From contig JAXGLO010000001.1 of the NCBI GenBank assembly GCA_040769125.1, positions 682,001 through 746,000 on the forward strand: a DNA stretch of 64,000 bases, written 5' to 3'. This DNA comes from CAIXSE01 sp040769125. GTDB taxonomy: Bacteria; Actinomycetota; Thermoleophilia; UBA2241. How positions within the stretch are numbered: position 1 is the first letter of the stretch; every line of letters starts with the position of its first letter. Both the position numbers and the translations under genes were made by a program. The notes under the pieces are model-generated. The model saw nothing but the letters and a program-made list of their open reading frames with translations, made no database searches and had not been told where the DNA came from. Shown in pieces: positions 44,518 through 53,308 of this stretch.

Positions 44518-44906
44518 GCAAGCGGCAAGGACCGGTACGGCGAGTACGAGCACGATTGCGGCGAGGACCAGCACGGCGAGCACGGGCGCGGCGACCGAAA
44601 GGAGCCTCAGCCTGGCTCAGCCGCATCCGCACCGCGTCCGCATATGTACGCGCTCGCATGCGTCCGCGTCGCGGTTCGCCCACGGGGCGCATGGCGGGCC
44701 TGATGACAGAGTCGACCCTGGTCAGCGCTTCCGCGGCTAGTCCACAGGCGCATGGCGGGCCTTCCTCCGGTCTCGCTGCAGCTGCGGCGGATTCCGCAGC
44801 GCTTCTCGCTTCGACTCGAGCGGTCGCCGGGCTCTCGGCCGGCAGGTGAGACGCCCTGTCGTCCCCCGGGCCAGGCAGGGCGTGCCGCCGGCCTATCTGC
44901 AGCGCT
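44518..44906. other. Intergenic region with a 16 bp direct repeat
   Basis: 389 bp between padR and the lipoprotein gene on the same strand. GGCGCATGGCGGGCCT occurs at 44686-44701 and 44747-44762. On the minus strand a short hydrophobic frame (VLAVLVLAAIVLVLAVPVLA, then ACHTLRCYA) ends at 44494 inside the operator; it may be a relic or a micro-protein. ACGCCCTG/CAGGGCGT (44851-44858, 44876-44883) is a weak terminator candidate for the lipoprotein gene. Confidence 0.35.
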
Positions 44907-45500
44907 CTAATCTAGTGTGAACGTCTGAGCGGTTTTCTCCAGGGTGGGCTCGATCTCATCCCAGTCGGCCGCTACGGCCTGCAGCATCAGGTCGTACTCC
45001 TTGTCGCCCTTGATCAGGACGTAGAGCCGGCCGAGGATTCGTTCGCCGGAGAGCGCGGTTTCGTAGTCGACGACGTAGCCGGGCGTACCATTGAGAGTGG
45101 TCGCGGTGATCTCACTCCTGGACTTGCCTTCGGGGAGGCCGTCGATCATCTTTTTGATGGCGCCTGTGATCGTCTTCTCGTATTTCGGCACATCGGCCGC
45201 CTTGATCGTCTTGCCCATCTCGAGGACGGACACCCGAAGCCCGTTGGCATACCGATCGTCGACGAGCGTGCCCTCCTTGTCGGCGAAGGCGATGGCGTAG
45301 GCCTCGCCCTCGGCGGGCTCCATGGTGACTACGCCCAGGGGGTCGCTGTAGCTCAGTGTGAAACCGTATGCGGCGTTCGTGTAGGGCGTCGACTCGTCGC
45401 TTGCCTCATCGCTGCCGGACCCGCCTCCGCAGGCCGCCAGCATGACGGCGAGCGCAACTGCCGCAAGGACAAGTGCGGCATTCCTTCCGATACGTTCCAT
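44907..45500 (-). CDS. Predicted lipoprotein (PsbP/DUF1795-like fold possible)
   Basis: 197 aa. Signal with lipobox MLAACGGG (cysteine ~24), then a Gly/Ser/Asp spacer and a domain beginning YTNAAYGFTLSYSDPLGVV, the usual opening of PsbP/LpqN-like lipoproteins, and ending AADWDEIEPTLEKTAQTFTL. The resemblance is by pattern only. GGGAG lies just before ATG 45500. It is probably anchored outside the membrane; the role is unknown. Confidence 0.75.
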   Translation of the reverse strand: MERIGRNAALVLAAVALAVMLAACGGGSGSDEASDESTPYTNAAYGFTLSYSDPLGVVTMEPAEGEAYAIAFADKEGTLVDDRYANGLRVSVLEMGKTIKAADVPKYEKTITGAIKKMIDGLPEGKSRSEITATTLNGTPGYVVDYETALSGERILGRLYVLIKGDKEYDLMLQAVAADWDEIEPTLEKTAQTFTLD

Positions 45501-45570
45501 AATCACTCCCATTTGGATGACGCCGAGAGACCGGCTTCGTTGGCGGCTCTGTCGCCGGTCGCCCTCATCG

Positions 45571-46056
45571 TCATCGCTTCGTGTCGATCTTTATGGCCCA
45601 GGCTTTCTCCGTCGTGCGCACGGAGTTCACGAGTACGTAGGTGCCCTCCAGGTCCTGGATAACCATGCTCGGCGCTGAGGGAATGAGGGTCACCGAATGC
45701 GCATCGGAGAGCGCACCGAGGATCGTGCTGGGGTCCTTGGCCTTGGCGGCCGGGAAGATGGCGGCGAGGACGCCGTCGGTCTTGCCGCCGCCAGGCATGA
45801 TGAGCTTGAGCCTGATCGTGCCGGCTGACTTGAAAGGCTTACTGATGAGCATGCCTTCGAACTTCTGCGGGTCGCTCGACTTCAGAGTGGCAACGGTCGT
45901 CCAGGCTTTGTCGGTGGGGCCGGCGGTAGCTGAGGCGCTCGCCGCCGGTGATCCGGCCGGCGACTCTGCGTCCACGGCTTCCTCTGCCGCTCCGCAGCCG
46001 GCAGCGGCGAAGGCCATGAGAACCATCACGACCGAAACGATCCAGCACTTGCGCAT
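45571..46056 (-). CDS. Predicted lipoprotein, family unknown
   Basis: 161 aa. Signal MRKCWIVSVVMVLMAFAAAG with lipobox AAGC; Ala/Ser/Pro-rich spacer to ~50; a compact domain follows with KFEGMLISKPFKSAGTIRLK and VIQDLEGTYVLVNSV, probably beta-rich. AGGAGG lies 5 bp before ATG 46056. It lies 70 bp upstream of the other lipoprotein gene on the same strand, so the two may be co-transcribed. No family recognised. Confidence 0.7.
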   Translation of the reverse strand: MRKCWIVSVVMVLMAFAAAGCGAAEEAVDAESPAGSPAASASATAGPTDKAWTTVATLKSSDPQKFEGMLISKPFKSAGTIRLKLIMPGGGKTDGVLAAIFPAAKAKDPSTILGALSDAHSVTLIPSAPSMVIQDLEGTYVLVNSVRTTEKAWAIKIDTKR

Positions 46057-46231
46057 GGCAACCTCCTGAACGACAGCTCGTTCTGCTGGATGGTAGCTGC
46101 CCCGTTTGGCGGAAGTCCAGTCATCCGCAGCGCCATCCGGGCAGACGGCCATGACGAACCCGTGTGCCTCGCGGTGTTGTGTCAGCGGCAGTCTGCCGGC
46201 GGTTCTCGCCGCGCCCGATCCGCGTCACCGC

Positions 46232-47143
46232 TCATCGCCGAGCATCCTGGTGTTCGAGCGGACACCCTGTACCGGACGCTATCTGTTCACGGGAGCGGAT
46301 CTGCGGGGGGATGCGCCATGGCCGCTGCCCCTGACCCAGCTCGGTCACCATGTCGAGGCTCTCTATGACGGCATCTCCGCTGAGCAGCTCGAGGACCACG
46401 GCGACCCCGGAGGCGCTCGCCGCTCGAAGGACGGCGGGAACGTCGACCACTCCGCGTCCGAGAGCCAGGTGACGATCGACGAAGTCGGCCGGACCGTGGT
46501 TATCGTGCAGGTGGATGTGGCGCACTCCGTCGAGAGAGCCGAGGAACTCCTGCAGGCTGTCCGCCAGGGTCGCGTGACCGGCGTCGAGCGTGAAGCCGAG
46601 CCCGCGGAGGTCGAGGCCTGGGGCTGTGAAGACCGAGGTGCGCGGATCCGGGAGGTTCTCAACGGCGACTGGGATGCCGTGCTGCTCCTGAAGCTCGAGA
46701 AGTGCGTCGAGCGAACGGGCCAGCGCAGTGTGCGCGGCCGTCTCCGACCAGTCACGGCCGCGCTCTCCGATGCCGTCGAGGTGGACGACGTAGACCTCCG
46801 CGCCGATAGCGGCCGCCCGTTCGATCTCGCGGCCGTGGGTCGCGATCGTGGCTTGCCGCTGGTCTTCGTCGAGGCTGGTCAGGTCGAGGTTGGCCCACGG
46901 CGCATGGACCGTCAGCCGGCGCTCGCAGGCGAGAGCCGCCCGCAGATTGGCCGGCTCCAGCAGCGAGTGATGATGGGCCGAGAAGATCTCGATGAGAGGG
47001 ACGAGCGCAGAAGCTCTGGCGAGCGCTTCTCGCAGCGGACTGGAGAACCAGGCGACGGTGGATGCGCCGACCACCGTCGCATCGCCGTTCGCGTCGGCCG
47101 TGATGTTCGTCAGAGACACTGTCGCACTCTCGCCCACCGGCAT
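46232..47143 (-). CDS. Sugar phosphate isomerase/epimerase-like TIM barrel (AP_endonuc_2)
   Basis: 303 aa from ATG 47143 (GAGG 9 bp upstream); the frame is open to GTG 47290, so up to 352 aa is possible. Xylose-isomerase-like fold: LVPLIEIFSAHHH, LTVHAPWANLDL, VYVVHLDGIG, VENLPDPRTSVF, FTLDAGHATLAD and VRHIHLHDNHGPADFVDRHL supply the E/D/H metal ligands. Family enzymes isomerise or epimerise sugars or act in inositol catabolism. No pathway partner is adjacent. Confidence 0.8.
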   Translation of the reverse strand: MPVGESATVSLTNITADANGDATVVGASTVAWFSSPLREALARASALVPLIEIFSAHHHSLLEPANLRAALACERRLTVHAPWANLDLTSLDEDQRQATIATHGREIERAAAIGAEVYVVHLDGIGERGRDWSETAAHTALARSLDALLELQEQHGIPVAVENLPDPRTSVFTAPGLDLRGLGFTLDAGHATLADSLQEFLGSLDGVRHIHLHDNHGPADFVDRHLALGRGVVDVPAVLRAASASGVAVVLELLSGDAVIESLDMVTELGQGQRPWRIPPQIRSREQIASGTGCPLEHQDARR

Positions 47144-47695
47144 CCGCCTCGCTCTCTCTTCGGTGCGGCTGATTCTCAGCTCGCTCCACCTCCGTCGTAC
47201 GTGCTGAATGATAGCGAATCGCACTTGCCTGCGCACGGCTTCCATCAGCAATGACTCCGTCCCGTCTCCCACGTTATTCGGATAGGCCACCCATTTCAGC
47301 TGGATGTGGGGAGCGGGGATGGCGGGCTTTCACCGCGCGGGGTGGGCCGCGCCGCCGGTGTTTGTGGGGGAGGACGCTCTGGTGCCTGTGTGTGGCGAGC
47401 TGATAATGAGATCGATTGTCTCGGTACGACATCGCCTAGCTTCAGTCAGGGTAGGTCATCAGCTACTAACTTGTGAACCATTCTCACGCTCCTGTATGAT
47501 GCATACCGATCGAGAGAAGCTGTAGTCAAAGAGAGGCTGTAGTCAGCATCGCGTGAGCATGGAGGGGCAGCGCCGGCGGTCGCCATGGCCTGCTGGTCGC
47601 CAAGGATTGCTCAGAGACGGGCGCCCGACAGGGCGCCGTTGCGTCACTGGCCTTCAATGAGCACGGTAGATCGACTGCGGCCGGAAAGGAGACCC
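47144..47695. promoter_or_regulatory. Long leader region upstream of the DUF4430 gene
   Basis: 552 bp with no firm gene (the left 147 bp may be an N-terminal extension of the isomerase). On the plus strand, TTGTGA (47471-47476) and TATGAT (47495-47500), 18 bp apart, form a good sigma-70-type promoter. They are followed by the direct repeats GAGAAGCTGTAGTCA (47514-47528) and GAGAGGCTGTAGTCA (47531-47545) and by the hairpin GGCGCCC-GACA-GGGCGCC (47620-47637). This implies a ~190 nt untranslated leader. No known riboswitch core was found. Confidence 0.5.
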
Positions 47696-48799
47696 GTGTC
47701 GCACCGCCGTGTTCCAATCCTCTTCGTCGCCCTGACGTGCTTCCTGGCGCTCGCGCTGGCGCCGGCGGCGATGGCGCTCACCGCCAAAGTCCGCGTCGAG
47801 GCGTCGACGGGGACCGTCGCCCCAAGCACCACCGTCAGCGTGCCGGCCGCTCCCACCTTCTGGGACAGTGACGGCAACCCATACCGGACGAAGAAGCCGA
47901 ACGCCCTCGCCGCACTGGCGGCCGCCGCTCGCGCCCGCGGCTTTACGTGGCAGGCCATGCCGCCAGGGGGCGAGTTCGTCTTCAACATCGCTGGCTTCAC
48001 GTCCCTCCCCGACTTTAGCTACGGCTGGGTCTACACCGTCAACGGGGTCGGCTACCCGGTGCTCGACATGGCCGCCATCGACTGTGTGCTGAGGCAGGGC
48101 GATGAGGTGCTCTGGGCTCAGAGCCCGGACTCCACGTTCATGCGCGGCTCCCACGCGCTCGTGGCCGAGACCAGCAAGAAAGCTTACGCTACGGGCGACG
48201 ACCTCACCGTCACTGTGAAGGCCGACTGCCTGCAGAAGGTCAACAGCCAGGCCGACTACGACCGCTACCAGCTCGACGATCCAACCCTTCTCCAGACGCC
48301 GGACCAGTTCCCCGTGGTCCAGGGTGCCACCGTCCACGTGGGCAGCGCGACCTACGTCACCGACGACCAGGGCACCGTGACTGTGTCCGAGCCGCCACCG
48401 GCCGACGGCAACTACCTCATCTGGGCGGAGAAGGACATGGATGCGGAAGCCTGGTACGTGCGCTCTCCCAGCACGCTGGTTAACTTCGCGCCGGAGCTCA
48501 CGATGACCGACACGAAGGTGGCGCCGAGGGTCTTTGTTCCGCGCAGGCAGAAGCCCAAGGTGACGTGCGAACTCTCCCGCGCCGCCCGGCTGCAGCTTCA
48601 GGTGCGCAACGCCAAGAACAGGGTCATCTGGAAGAAGACCGTGAGGAGGGGCGCCGGTCCCGCCTCCTACATCTGGAACGGGAAGACCAGCAAAGGTCGC
48701 TACGTCGCCCGCGGGGCCAAGTACACCATGATCGTGAAGGCGCAGGACACGTGGGGGCGCAGCACCCCGGTCGTGAGGATCGGCCTCAGGACCAGGTGA
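47696..48799 (+). CDS. Secreted DUF4430-domain protein
   Basis: 367 aa. Signal peptide in the first ~25 residues (VPILFVALTCFLALALAPAA, MA end). The DUF4430 (transcobalamin-like C-terminal) domain at ~40-125 shows FNIAGFTSLPDFSYGWVYTV and the GDEVLWAQS end. The C-terminal ~100 residues form beta-rich segments ending YIWNGKTSKGRYVARGAKYT, a FlgD/Ig-like fold. GTG 47696 is set by AAAGGAG 5 bp upstream. Probable extracellular binding protein; the ligand is unknown. Confidence 0.85.
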   Translation: MSHRRVPILFVALTCFLALALAPAAMALTAKVRVEASTGTVAPSTTVSVPAAPTFWDSDGNPYRTKKPNALAALAAAARARGFTWQAMPPGGEFVFNIAGFTSLPDFSYGWVYTVNGVGYPVLDMAAIDCVLRQGDEVLWAQSPDSTFMRGSHALVAETSKKAYATGDDLTVTVKADCLQKVNSQADYDRYQLDDPTLLQTPDQFPVVQGATVHVGSATYVTDDQGTVTVSEPPPADGNYLIWAEKDMDAEAWYVRSPSTLVNFAPELTMTDTKVAPRVFVPRRQKPKVTCELSRAARLQLQVRNAKNRVIWKKTVRRGAGPASYIWNGKTSKGRYVARGAKYTMIVKAQDTWGRSTPVVRIGLRTR

Positions 48800-48839
48800 A
48801 GACTGCCTGACGAAAAGGAGTACATCTCCTAAGGATGTA

Positions 48840-48945
48840 CCGGCGCGGGCGAGCAGGCGGCTGGGCAGCCGCCTGCTGCTCGCGCCGGTTGCCGCTGTCG
48901 CCGCCGTTCTGCTCCTGCTCCCCGCCGGCATAGCCGGCAGGGAGC
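48840..48945 (+). other. Two strong consecutive stem-loops
   Basis: The first, about 48840-48889, pairs ~22 bp with one wobble and one bulge around the loop GGG. The second, 48917-48945, pairs GCTCCCCGCCGGC with GCCGGCAGGGAGC (one wobble) around ATA. They follow the DUF4430 stop by ~40 bp and occupy what would be the signal-peptide codons of the next protein. They may be a terminator or a translation control. Confidence 0.5.
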
Positions 48946-48983
48946 AGAGCGCGGCGGCCTCAGGTCGTCCGCTGGACGCAACC

Positions 48984-49475
48984 GTGGGCTCGACTCAGTC
49001 TGGAGCGCCCACCGACGCAGGCACGACGCTCGGCAGCAGCGGGGCAGCAGCGGGAGGCGCGGCTTCTGCTCCAGGCGGCAGCACGTACGGTCCCGTAGGC
49101 TCCCCCAGTCCCTCCGGCTCCCCCAGTCCCTCCGGCTTCCCCAGCTCCGCCGGCTCCACCAGCCCCGCTACCACCTTTGGCCCCGCCGGCTCCCCCAGCC
49201 CCGCCGACGCCCCCAGTCCTGACGGCTTCGCCAGCCCCTCCATCACCTCCAGCCCCGCCGGCGCCGCGGCGCAGTCCGGGACGCAGAGCGCCTCGCCCGT
49301 CCCGGGATTGCCTGGTTCTGCGCCGGAGCCGCTGCGCGGGACGCCCCTCATAATCGCCTGTGCGACCCTGATTCCGCTGGCGATTGGCTTCGGTATCGCA
49401 TTCGAGTCAGACAGGCGTGTGCAGAATGCGAGCAAGAGCCTTGTGCCGCCGGCTCCGCCTGACCGGCGCCGTTGA
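48984..49475 (+). CDS. Pro/Ser-rich membrane protein with unclear start
   Basis: 163 aa from GTG 48984, the first usual start, but the same frame upstream to ~48837 encodes a convincing signal peptide (RRLGSRLLLAPVAAVAAVLL, then LLPAGIAG) without ATG, GTG or TTG. The body is low complexity (SPSPSGSPSPSG-like repeats) and a TM helix LIIACATLIPLAIGFGIAF near the end leaves a short cytosolic tail. It is probably a surface stalk. An ATG at 48835 with AAAAGGAG upstream is one frame off, so a frameshift or rare start is possible. It probably works with the DUF4430 protein. Confidence 0.5.
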   Translation: MGSTQSGAPTDAGTTLGSSGAAAGGAASAPGGSTYGPVGSPSPSGSPSPSGFPSSAGSTSPATTFGPAGSPSPADAPSPDGFASPSITSSPAGAAAQSGTQSASPVPGLPGSAPEPLRGTPLIIACATLIPLAIGFGIAFESDRRVQNASKSLVPPAPPDRRR

Positions 49476-49555
49476 CGAGCCTGATGCCAGGCTGGGAGGG
49501 TGTCGGAAACTCTTAGCAGCCTGCTCCCGCCGCGCTGCCGGCGCGTTGGGCTGCC

Positions 49556-50881
49556 TCAGTCCGCGGAATCGCCTTCCTCATCGTCGGGCGGGCGTGGCGT
49601 GACCAGGCACTCCGCGACGCCGTGTCCCTCAATGGCGAGCACCTCGAAGATTACGCCGTCGTACGACACCGTGTCACCGACCACTGGCGGGCGATCGAGA
49701 AGCGTGAGTACGAGCCCGCTCACGGTGTCCACGTCCTCATGCTCGAGCTCGGCGCCGAAGTGCTCGCCGACCTCCTCGACGCGGACCGTGCCGGCCACGT
49801 GGAAGCGGCCGTCGTCGTCGGACCACGATTCGGGCTGCTCCGCCTCCTCCTCGATCTCGCCGACGACCTCTTCGAAGATGTCCTCCATGCTCACCAGCCC
49901 CGCCGTGCCGCCGTGCTCGTCGAGGATGACCGCCAGCTGCGTGTGCTCGTTTCGCATGGCGGTGAGCACGACGTCCACGCGCGCCGTCTCCGGCACGTAG
50001 GGCACGGCCCGCAGGGGGTAGCTGTCTGCACCTGAGCGCTGTGTGAGCAGCCGTAGAACGTCCTTGACGTGCAGGACGCCGACGATGTTGTCCAGGTTCT
50101 CATGGTAGACCGGGTAGCGGGTGTGCGGTGCGGACACCAGCAGATCAACGATCTCCTCCCGGCTCGCGTCCAGCGGGATGCCGACCATGTGCACGCGCGG
50201 CACCATCAGCTCTCCCGCCGTCAGGTCGCTGAAGTCGAGCAGCTCCTGCAGCACCTTGCCCGACTCGCTGCCCAGCCGGCCGCCCTCCAGGCTCTCCTGC
50301 ACGATGAAGCTGAGCTCCTCAGCGGTGTGGTACTGCTCGACGCTGCCGTGCTGCCGCTCCACGCCGAAGAGGCGCAGAATGGCGTTGCCGATGCCGTTGA
50401 GGAACATGACAAGGGGATAGAAGGCGATCCAGATGGCGTGCATCACCGGGCTCAAGAGCACCGCCGTGTGCTCGGCGCGCTGCAGGGCGAGCGACTTCGG
50501 CACCATCTCTCCGACGACGATGTGCACGAAGGTCATGACCAGCACGGCGATGAGGCTGGCCAGGCCGTGGGTGGCGACCTGCCCGAGCACGCCGAGGTGC
50601 TGGAACGGAGCCTCGAGCCAGCCTGCGACGACCTCCTCGCCGTACATTCCAAGTCCGAGGCTGGCGATGGTGATCCCGATCTGGGCGGTCGCCAGGTAGC
50701 GATCCTGGCTGCGCGGGCAGTGCAGGATCTGGTGGATGCGCAGCACGCGCTTGTCGCCCTCCGCCGCCCGCCGCTCGATGGTGGCGCGCGGCGCACCGAC
50801 GAAAGCGAACTCGGCGGCCACGAAGAGGCCGTTGAGCAGCACGAGCCCCGCGATGATGAGAAGGGGGATGACGACGTTCAT
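49556..50881 (-). CDS. CorC/HlyC-type DUF21-CBS membrane protein
   Basis: 441 aa. DUF21 (CNNM) membrane domain in residues ~1-200 (GLFVAAEFAFVGAPRATIER, IVVGEMVPKSLALQ), two CBS domains at ~215-345 (MVPRVHMVGIPLDASREEIV, TQLAVILDEHGGTAGLVS), and a C-terminal CorC_HlyC domain to ~430. Relatives act in magnesium/cobalt efflux or homeostasis. ATG overlaps the stop of its paralogue (ATGA), so the two probably form a heteromer. Confidence 0.92.
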   Translation of the reverse strand: MNVVIPLLIIAGLVLLNGLFVAAEFAFVGAPRATIERRAAEGDKRVLRIHQILHCPRSQDRYLATAQIGITIASLGLGMYGEEVVAGWLEAPFQHLGVLGQVATHGLASLIAVLVMTFVHIVVGEMVPKSLALQRAEHTAVLLSPVMHAIWIAFYPLVMFLNGIGNAILRLFGVERQHGSVEQYHTAEELSFIVQESLEGGRLGSESGKVLQELLDFSDLTAGELMVPRVHMVGIPLDASREEIVDLLVSAPHTRYPVYHENLDNIVGVLHVKDVLRLLTQRSGADSYPLRAVPYVPETARVDVVLTAMRNEHTQLAVILDEHGGTAGLVSMEDIFEEVVGEIEEEAEQPESWSDDDGRFHVAGTVRVEEVGEHFGAELEHEDVDTVSGLVLTLLDRPPVVGDTVSYDGVIFEVLAIEGHGVAECLVTPRPPDDEEGDSAD

Positions 50882-51999
50882 CCTGGTCGCTGCCCCCGTC
50901 TGAGGCGCAGGGCCGGCAGGAGGCGACGGCGCGGGGCATGAGAGGCGCCGCCGCCCTTGAACTCGTCGCCGACCTCGCCGAACACCTCCTTGAGTACGTC
51001 TTCGAGGGTGACGAGGCCCACCATGTCGCCCTGCTCGTCGGTGACGACCGCCTGTTGCGTGCGGCCCTCCCGCAAGATGGTCAAGGTTGCGTCGGCGCTC
51101 GTCGAGGCGTCGACGCGGACGATCGGCCGCAGAAGGTCGTCCAGCTTGGCGTCGGCGGTCATCCCCTGTGCAATCGTGACCGCGACCTCTTTGGTCTGCA
51201 GCAGGCCGATGATGTTGTCGCGGCTGCCCTGGTAGACCGGCAGGCGGGAGTAGGGGCTCTCCACGACCTTGCCGATGATCTCGGTGAGCGGCAGGTCGAT
51301 GTCGATTGTCTCCACCCGGGCGGCGGGCACCATGACGGTGCTCACCGGATACATGCTGAGACGCAGGGCCTGATGCAGCCGGCGCTGCTCATCCGGCTCC
51401 AGGAGCCCGCCGTCACGGCTCTCGACGATCAGCAGGTCGATCTCCTCGGGCGAGTGGATGTGGCGGTGCGAGACCTGCGGGGCGCGCAGCAGCCGGAGCA
51501 GCAGGATGCCGCTCCCGTTGAGCAGCCAGATGAAGGGCGCGAACATGCGAAGAGAGGCGCGCATCGGCGGCACGGTGAGCATCAGGGCGCGCGTCGGGAA
51601 CTGTAGCGCCAGGGACTTCGGAAGGAGTTCGCCGAAGATCACCCCGAGGGCCGTGAGGACGAACAGCACGATGAGCGCCGCGAGACCTTGCGCGGCCGCC
51701 TCGCTCCAGTCGCCGAGGGCCTTGAGCGCCGCGCTCAGGTCGCGGGCGAGCGTCGCTTGCCCGAAGGCGCCGAGCACGAGGCTCGCGAACGTGATGCCTA
51801 TCTGGCAGGCGGCGACGTAGCGGTCGAGCTTCGCCGCGTCCTCTACCACCGGCAGAACCCAGCCGGCGCGCGCGTCGCCGTCCTGGGCCAGCATGCGGAT
51901 ACGGCTGCGGCGAGTGCCGACGGCTGCGAACTCCGCCGCCACGTAGAGAGCGTTGATGGCGATGAGCAGCGCGACGACCGACCAGGTGAACAGGCTCAT
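50878..51999 (-). CDS. DUF21-CBS membrane protein (shorter paralogue)
   Basis: 373 aa. Same order as its downstream neighbour: DUF21 (NALYVAAEFAAVGTRRSRIR, VIFGELLPKSLALQ) and CBS pair (MVPAARVETIDIDLPLTEII, QQAVVTDEQGDMVGLVTLED), but with no C-terminal CorC_HlyC domain; it ends in an Arg/Leu-rich tail. Ion-transport-associated inner-membrane protein. First gene of the pair. Confidence 0.9.
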   Translation of the reverse strand: MSLFTWSVVALLIAINALYVAAEFAAVGTRRSRIRMLAQDGDARAGWVLPVVEDAAKLDRYVAACQIGITFASLVLGAFGQATLARDLSAALKALGDWSEAAAQGLAALIVLFVLTALGVIFGELLPKSLALQFPTRALMLTVPPMRASLRMFAPFIWLLNGSGILLLRLLRAPQVSHRHIHSPEEIDLLIVESRDGGLLEPDEQRRLHQALRLSMYPVSTVMVPAARVETIDIDLPLTEIIGKVVESPYSRLPVYQGSRDNIIGLLQTKEVAVTIAQGMTADAKLDDLLRPIVRVDASTSADATLTILREGRTQQAVVTDEQGDMVGLVTLEDVLKEVFGEVGDEFKGGGASHAPRRRLLPALRLRRGQRPG

Positions 52000-52267
52000 C
52001 GGGGATCCCCGGCTCGTCGTGCTGCCATGGAGCGGTAGATCCCAGGGATCCGGTCGCTGTCGCTGGCTAAGTGAGGGTCTGCTGGCATAGCGGTACCAGA
52101 ATGATACCCGATAGGGACGATGTCGGCTTCGGTTCCGTGCTCACTCCGGAATCCGGGCTTCTGGTCAAGCCGCCACTTGTTGTCGGTCACCGTCTTCAGG
52201 GGTGATGAGGCGTGAGCAAGCGATCTAGGATGTACAGTCCCCAAGATGTGGCGACACATCCATCCCG

Positions 52268-53248
52268 CTAGCGATACATCTTAGCGGCACCGAGAACCTC
52301 GGCGGGGATCCTGCCCTTGGTCAGGCGTCCGTTGTGCGTGCGATCGCAGTTGTAGTGCTTGAGATAGCGTTCGAGCTCACGCCGCAGACCGACGTACCTG
52401 GGCACCAGGTAGCGGGCGAAGGCCGGCTTCCAGCACTCCTCGAGGATGGTGCGCTGCACACGTTCGACGAAGCCGTTCGACTGCGGCCGGCCGGGGCTGA
52501 TCCGGGTGCGGGATGCGCCGAGACGTGTAAGAGCGGCGATGAAAGTTGCGCTGCGAAACTCGCTACCGCCGTCGGTCGTGACGCGCTCGAGCTGCCAAGC
52601 GGCCGCGGAGAGCTCCTCGGCCACGCGCCGGGCGAGCGCGCTGCAGTAACGCGCTTCCGGGTTACGCGGCGTGACGTAGAGCTCGGCCCAGGTGAAGGCG
52701 GACGCGGCGTCGATCGCCGTGTACTGCCAGACGACGCCATCCGTGCCGCTGAGGCGGCCGATGCAGAAGCAGTCCATCTGCACGAGCTCGCCGGGGCGTG
52801 CGGCCTGGATGTGGCGCTCGGGCTCGGGTTCACGGGCCGGCTCCGGCGGCGCGGCGTAGCCGGCGAGCAGGCCGAGCCTGAGGGCGCGCGTGCCGATACC
52901 GTGGCGACGCAGCACGCGCCAGACGCCGTTCGCTGAGACCTTGAAGCCGCCCCACTTTGGCCTGGCGAGCTCACTCGCGATGTGCGCCGGCCCGTAGCCG
53001 GGGTGCCCGAGGGCGAAGGCGACGATGCGCTGTTCGACGAGCACCGGGATCGCGTTCGGCATCTGCGGGCGGCGGCGCTCGCGGGGCCTGAGGATCTCGG
53101 CCCCGAAGCGCTCGGCCTGGTTCCTCCAGCGGTAGAAGGTCGAACGGTGGATGCCATGCAGGCGGCAGGCCGCGGCCACACTGCCGAGCTCTCTCGCGCT
53201 GGCCAGCACGCGTAGACGGTAGGCGTACAAGACATCATCATTGGTCAT
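52268..53248 (-). CDS. IS481-family DDE transposase
   Basis: 326 aa. N-terminal helix-turn-helix (ACRLHGIHRSTFYRWRNQAE), HTH_29/rve linker, and the integrase core: first Asp in ELVQMDCFCIGRL, second in TTDGGSEFRS, and the Glu in SNGFVERVQRTILEE; the end HYNCDRTHNGRLTKGRIPAE is typical. It appears intact. The ATG follows a GGAAGGAG SD that lies in a hairpin made by the terminal repeat. Confidence 0.9.
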   Translation of the reverse strand: MTNDDVLYAYRLRVLASARELGSVAAACRLHGIHRSTFYRWRNQAERFGAEILRPRERRRPQMPNAIPVLVEQRIVAFALGHPGYGPAHIASELARPKWGGFKVSANGVWRVLRRHGIGTRALRLGLLAGYAAPPEPAREPEPERHIQAARPGELVQMDCFCIGRLSGTDGVVWQYTAIDAASAFTWAELYVTPRNPEARYCSALARRVAEELSAAAWQLERVTTDGGSEFRSATFIAALTRLGASRTRISPGRPQSNGFVERVQRTILEECWKPAFARYLVPRYVGLRRELERYLKHYNCDRTHNGRLTKGRIPAEVLGAAKMYR

Positions 53249-53308
53249 GGGGCGACGCTCCTTCCGCGAGAACCTGGACAGTCCTTACGGGAAAGGATGC
53301 GTCGCCCC
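53249..53308 (-). promoter_or_regulatory. Hairpin masking the transposase ribosome site
   Basis: Arm 53249-53268 (GGGGCGACGCTCCTTCCGCG on plus) is complementary, with two indels/mismatches, to 53288-53308, which contains the right terminal repeat. The inner arm includes the SD and touches the ATG. Transcripts entering from outside would fold it shut, as known for IS10/IS50-type control; the internal promoter would give RNA lacking the outer arm. Confidence 0.6.

Noticed and set aside
47500..47695. Cobalamin riboswitch before the DUF4430 gene
   Set aside because: Only a GTCACTGG resembling GCCACTG was found; the CCCGCAACTGT core and the AGTCAGGA box are absent.
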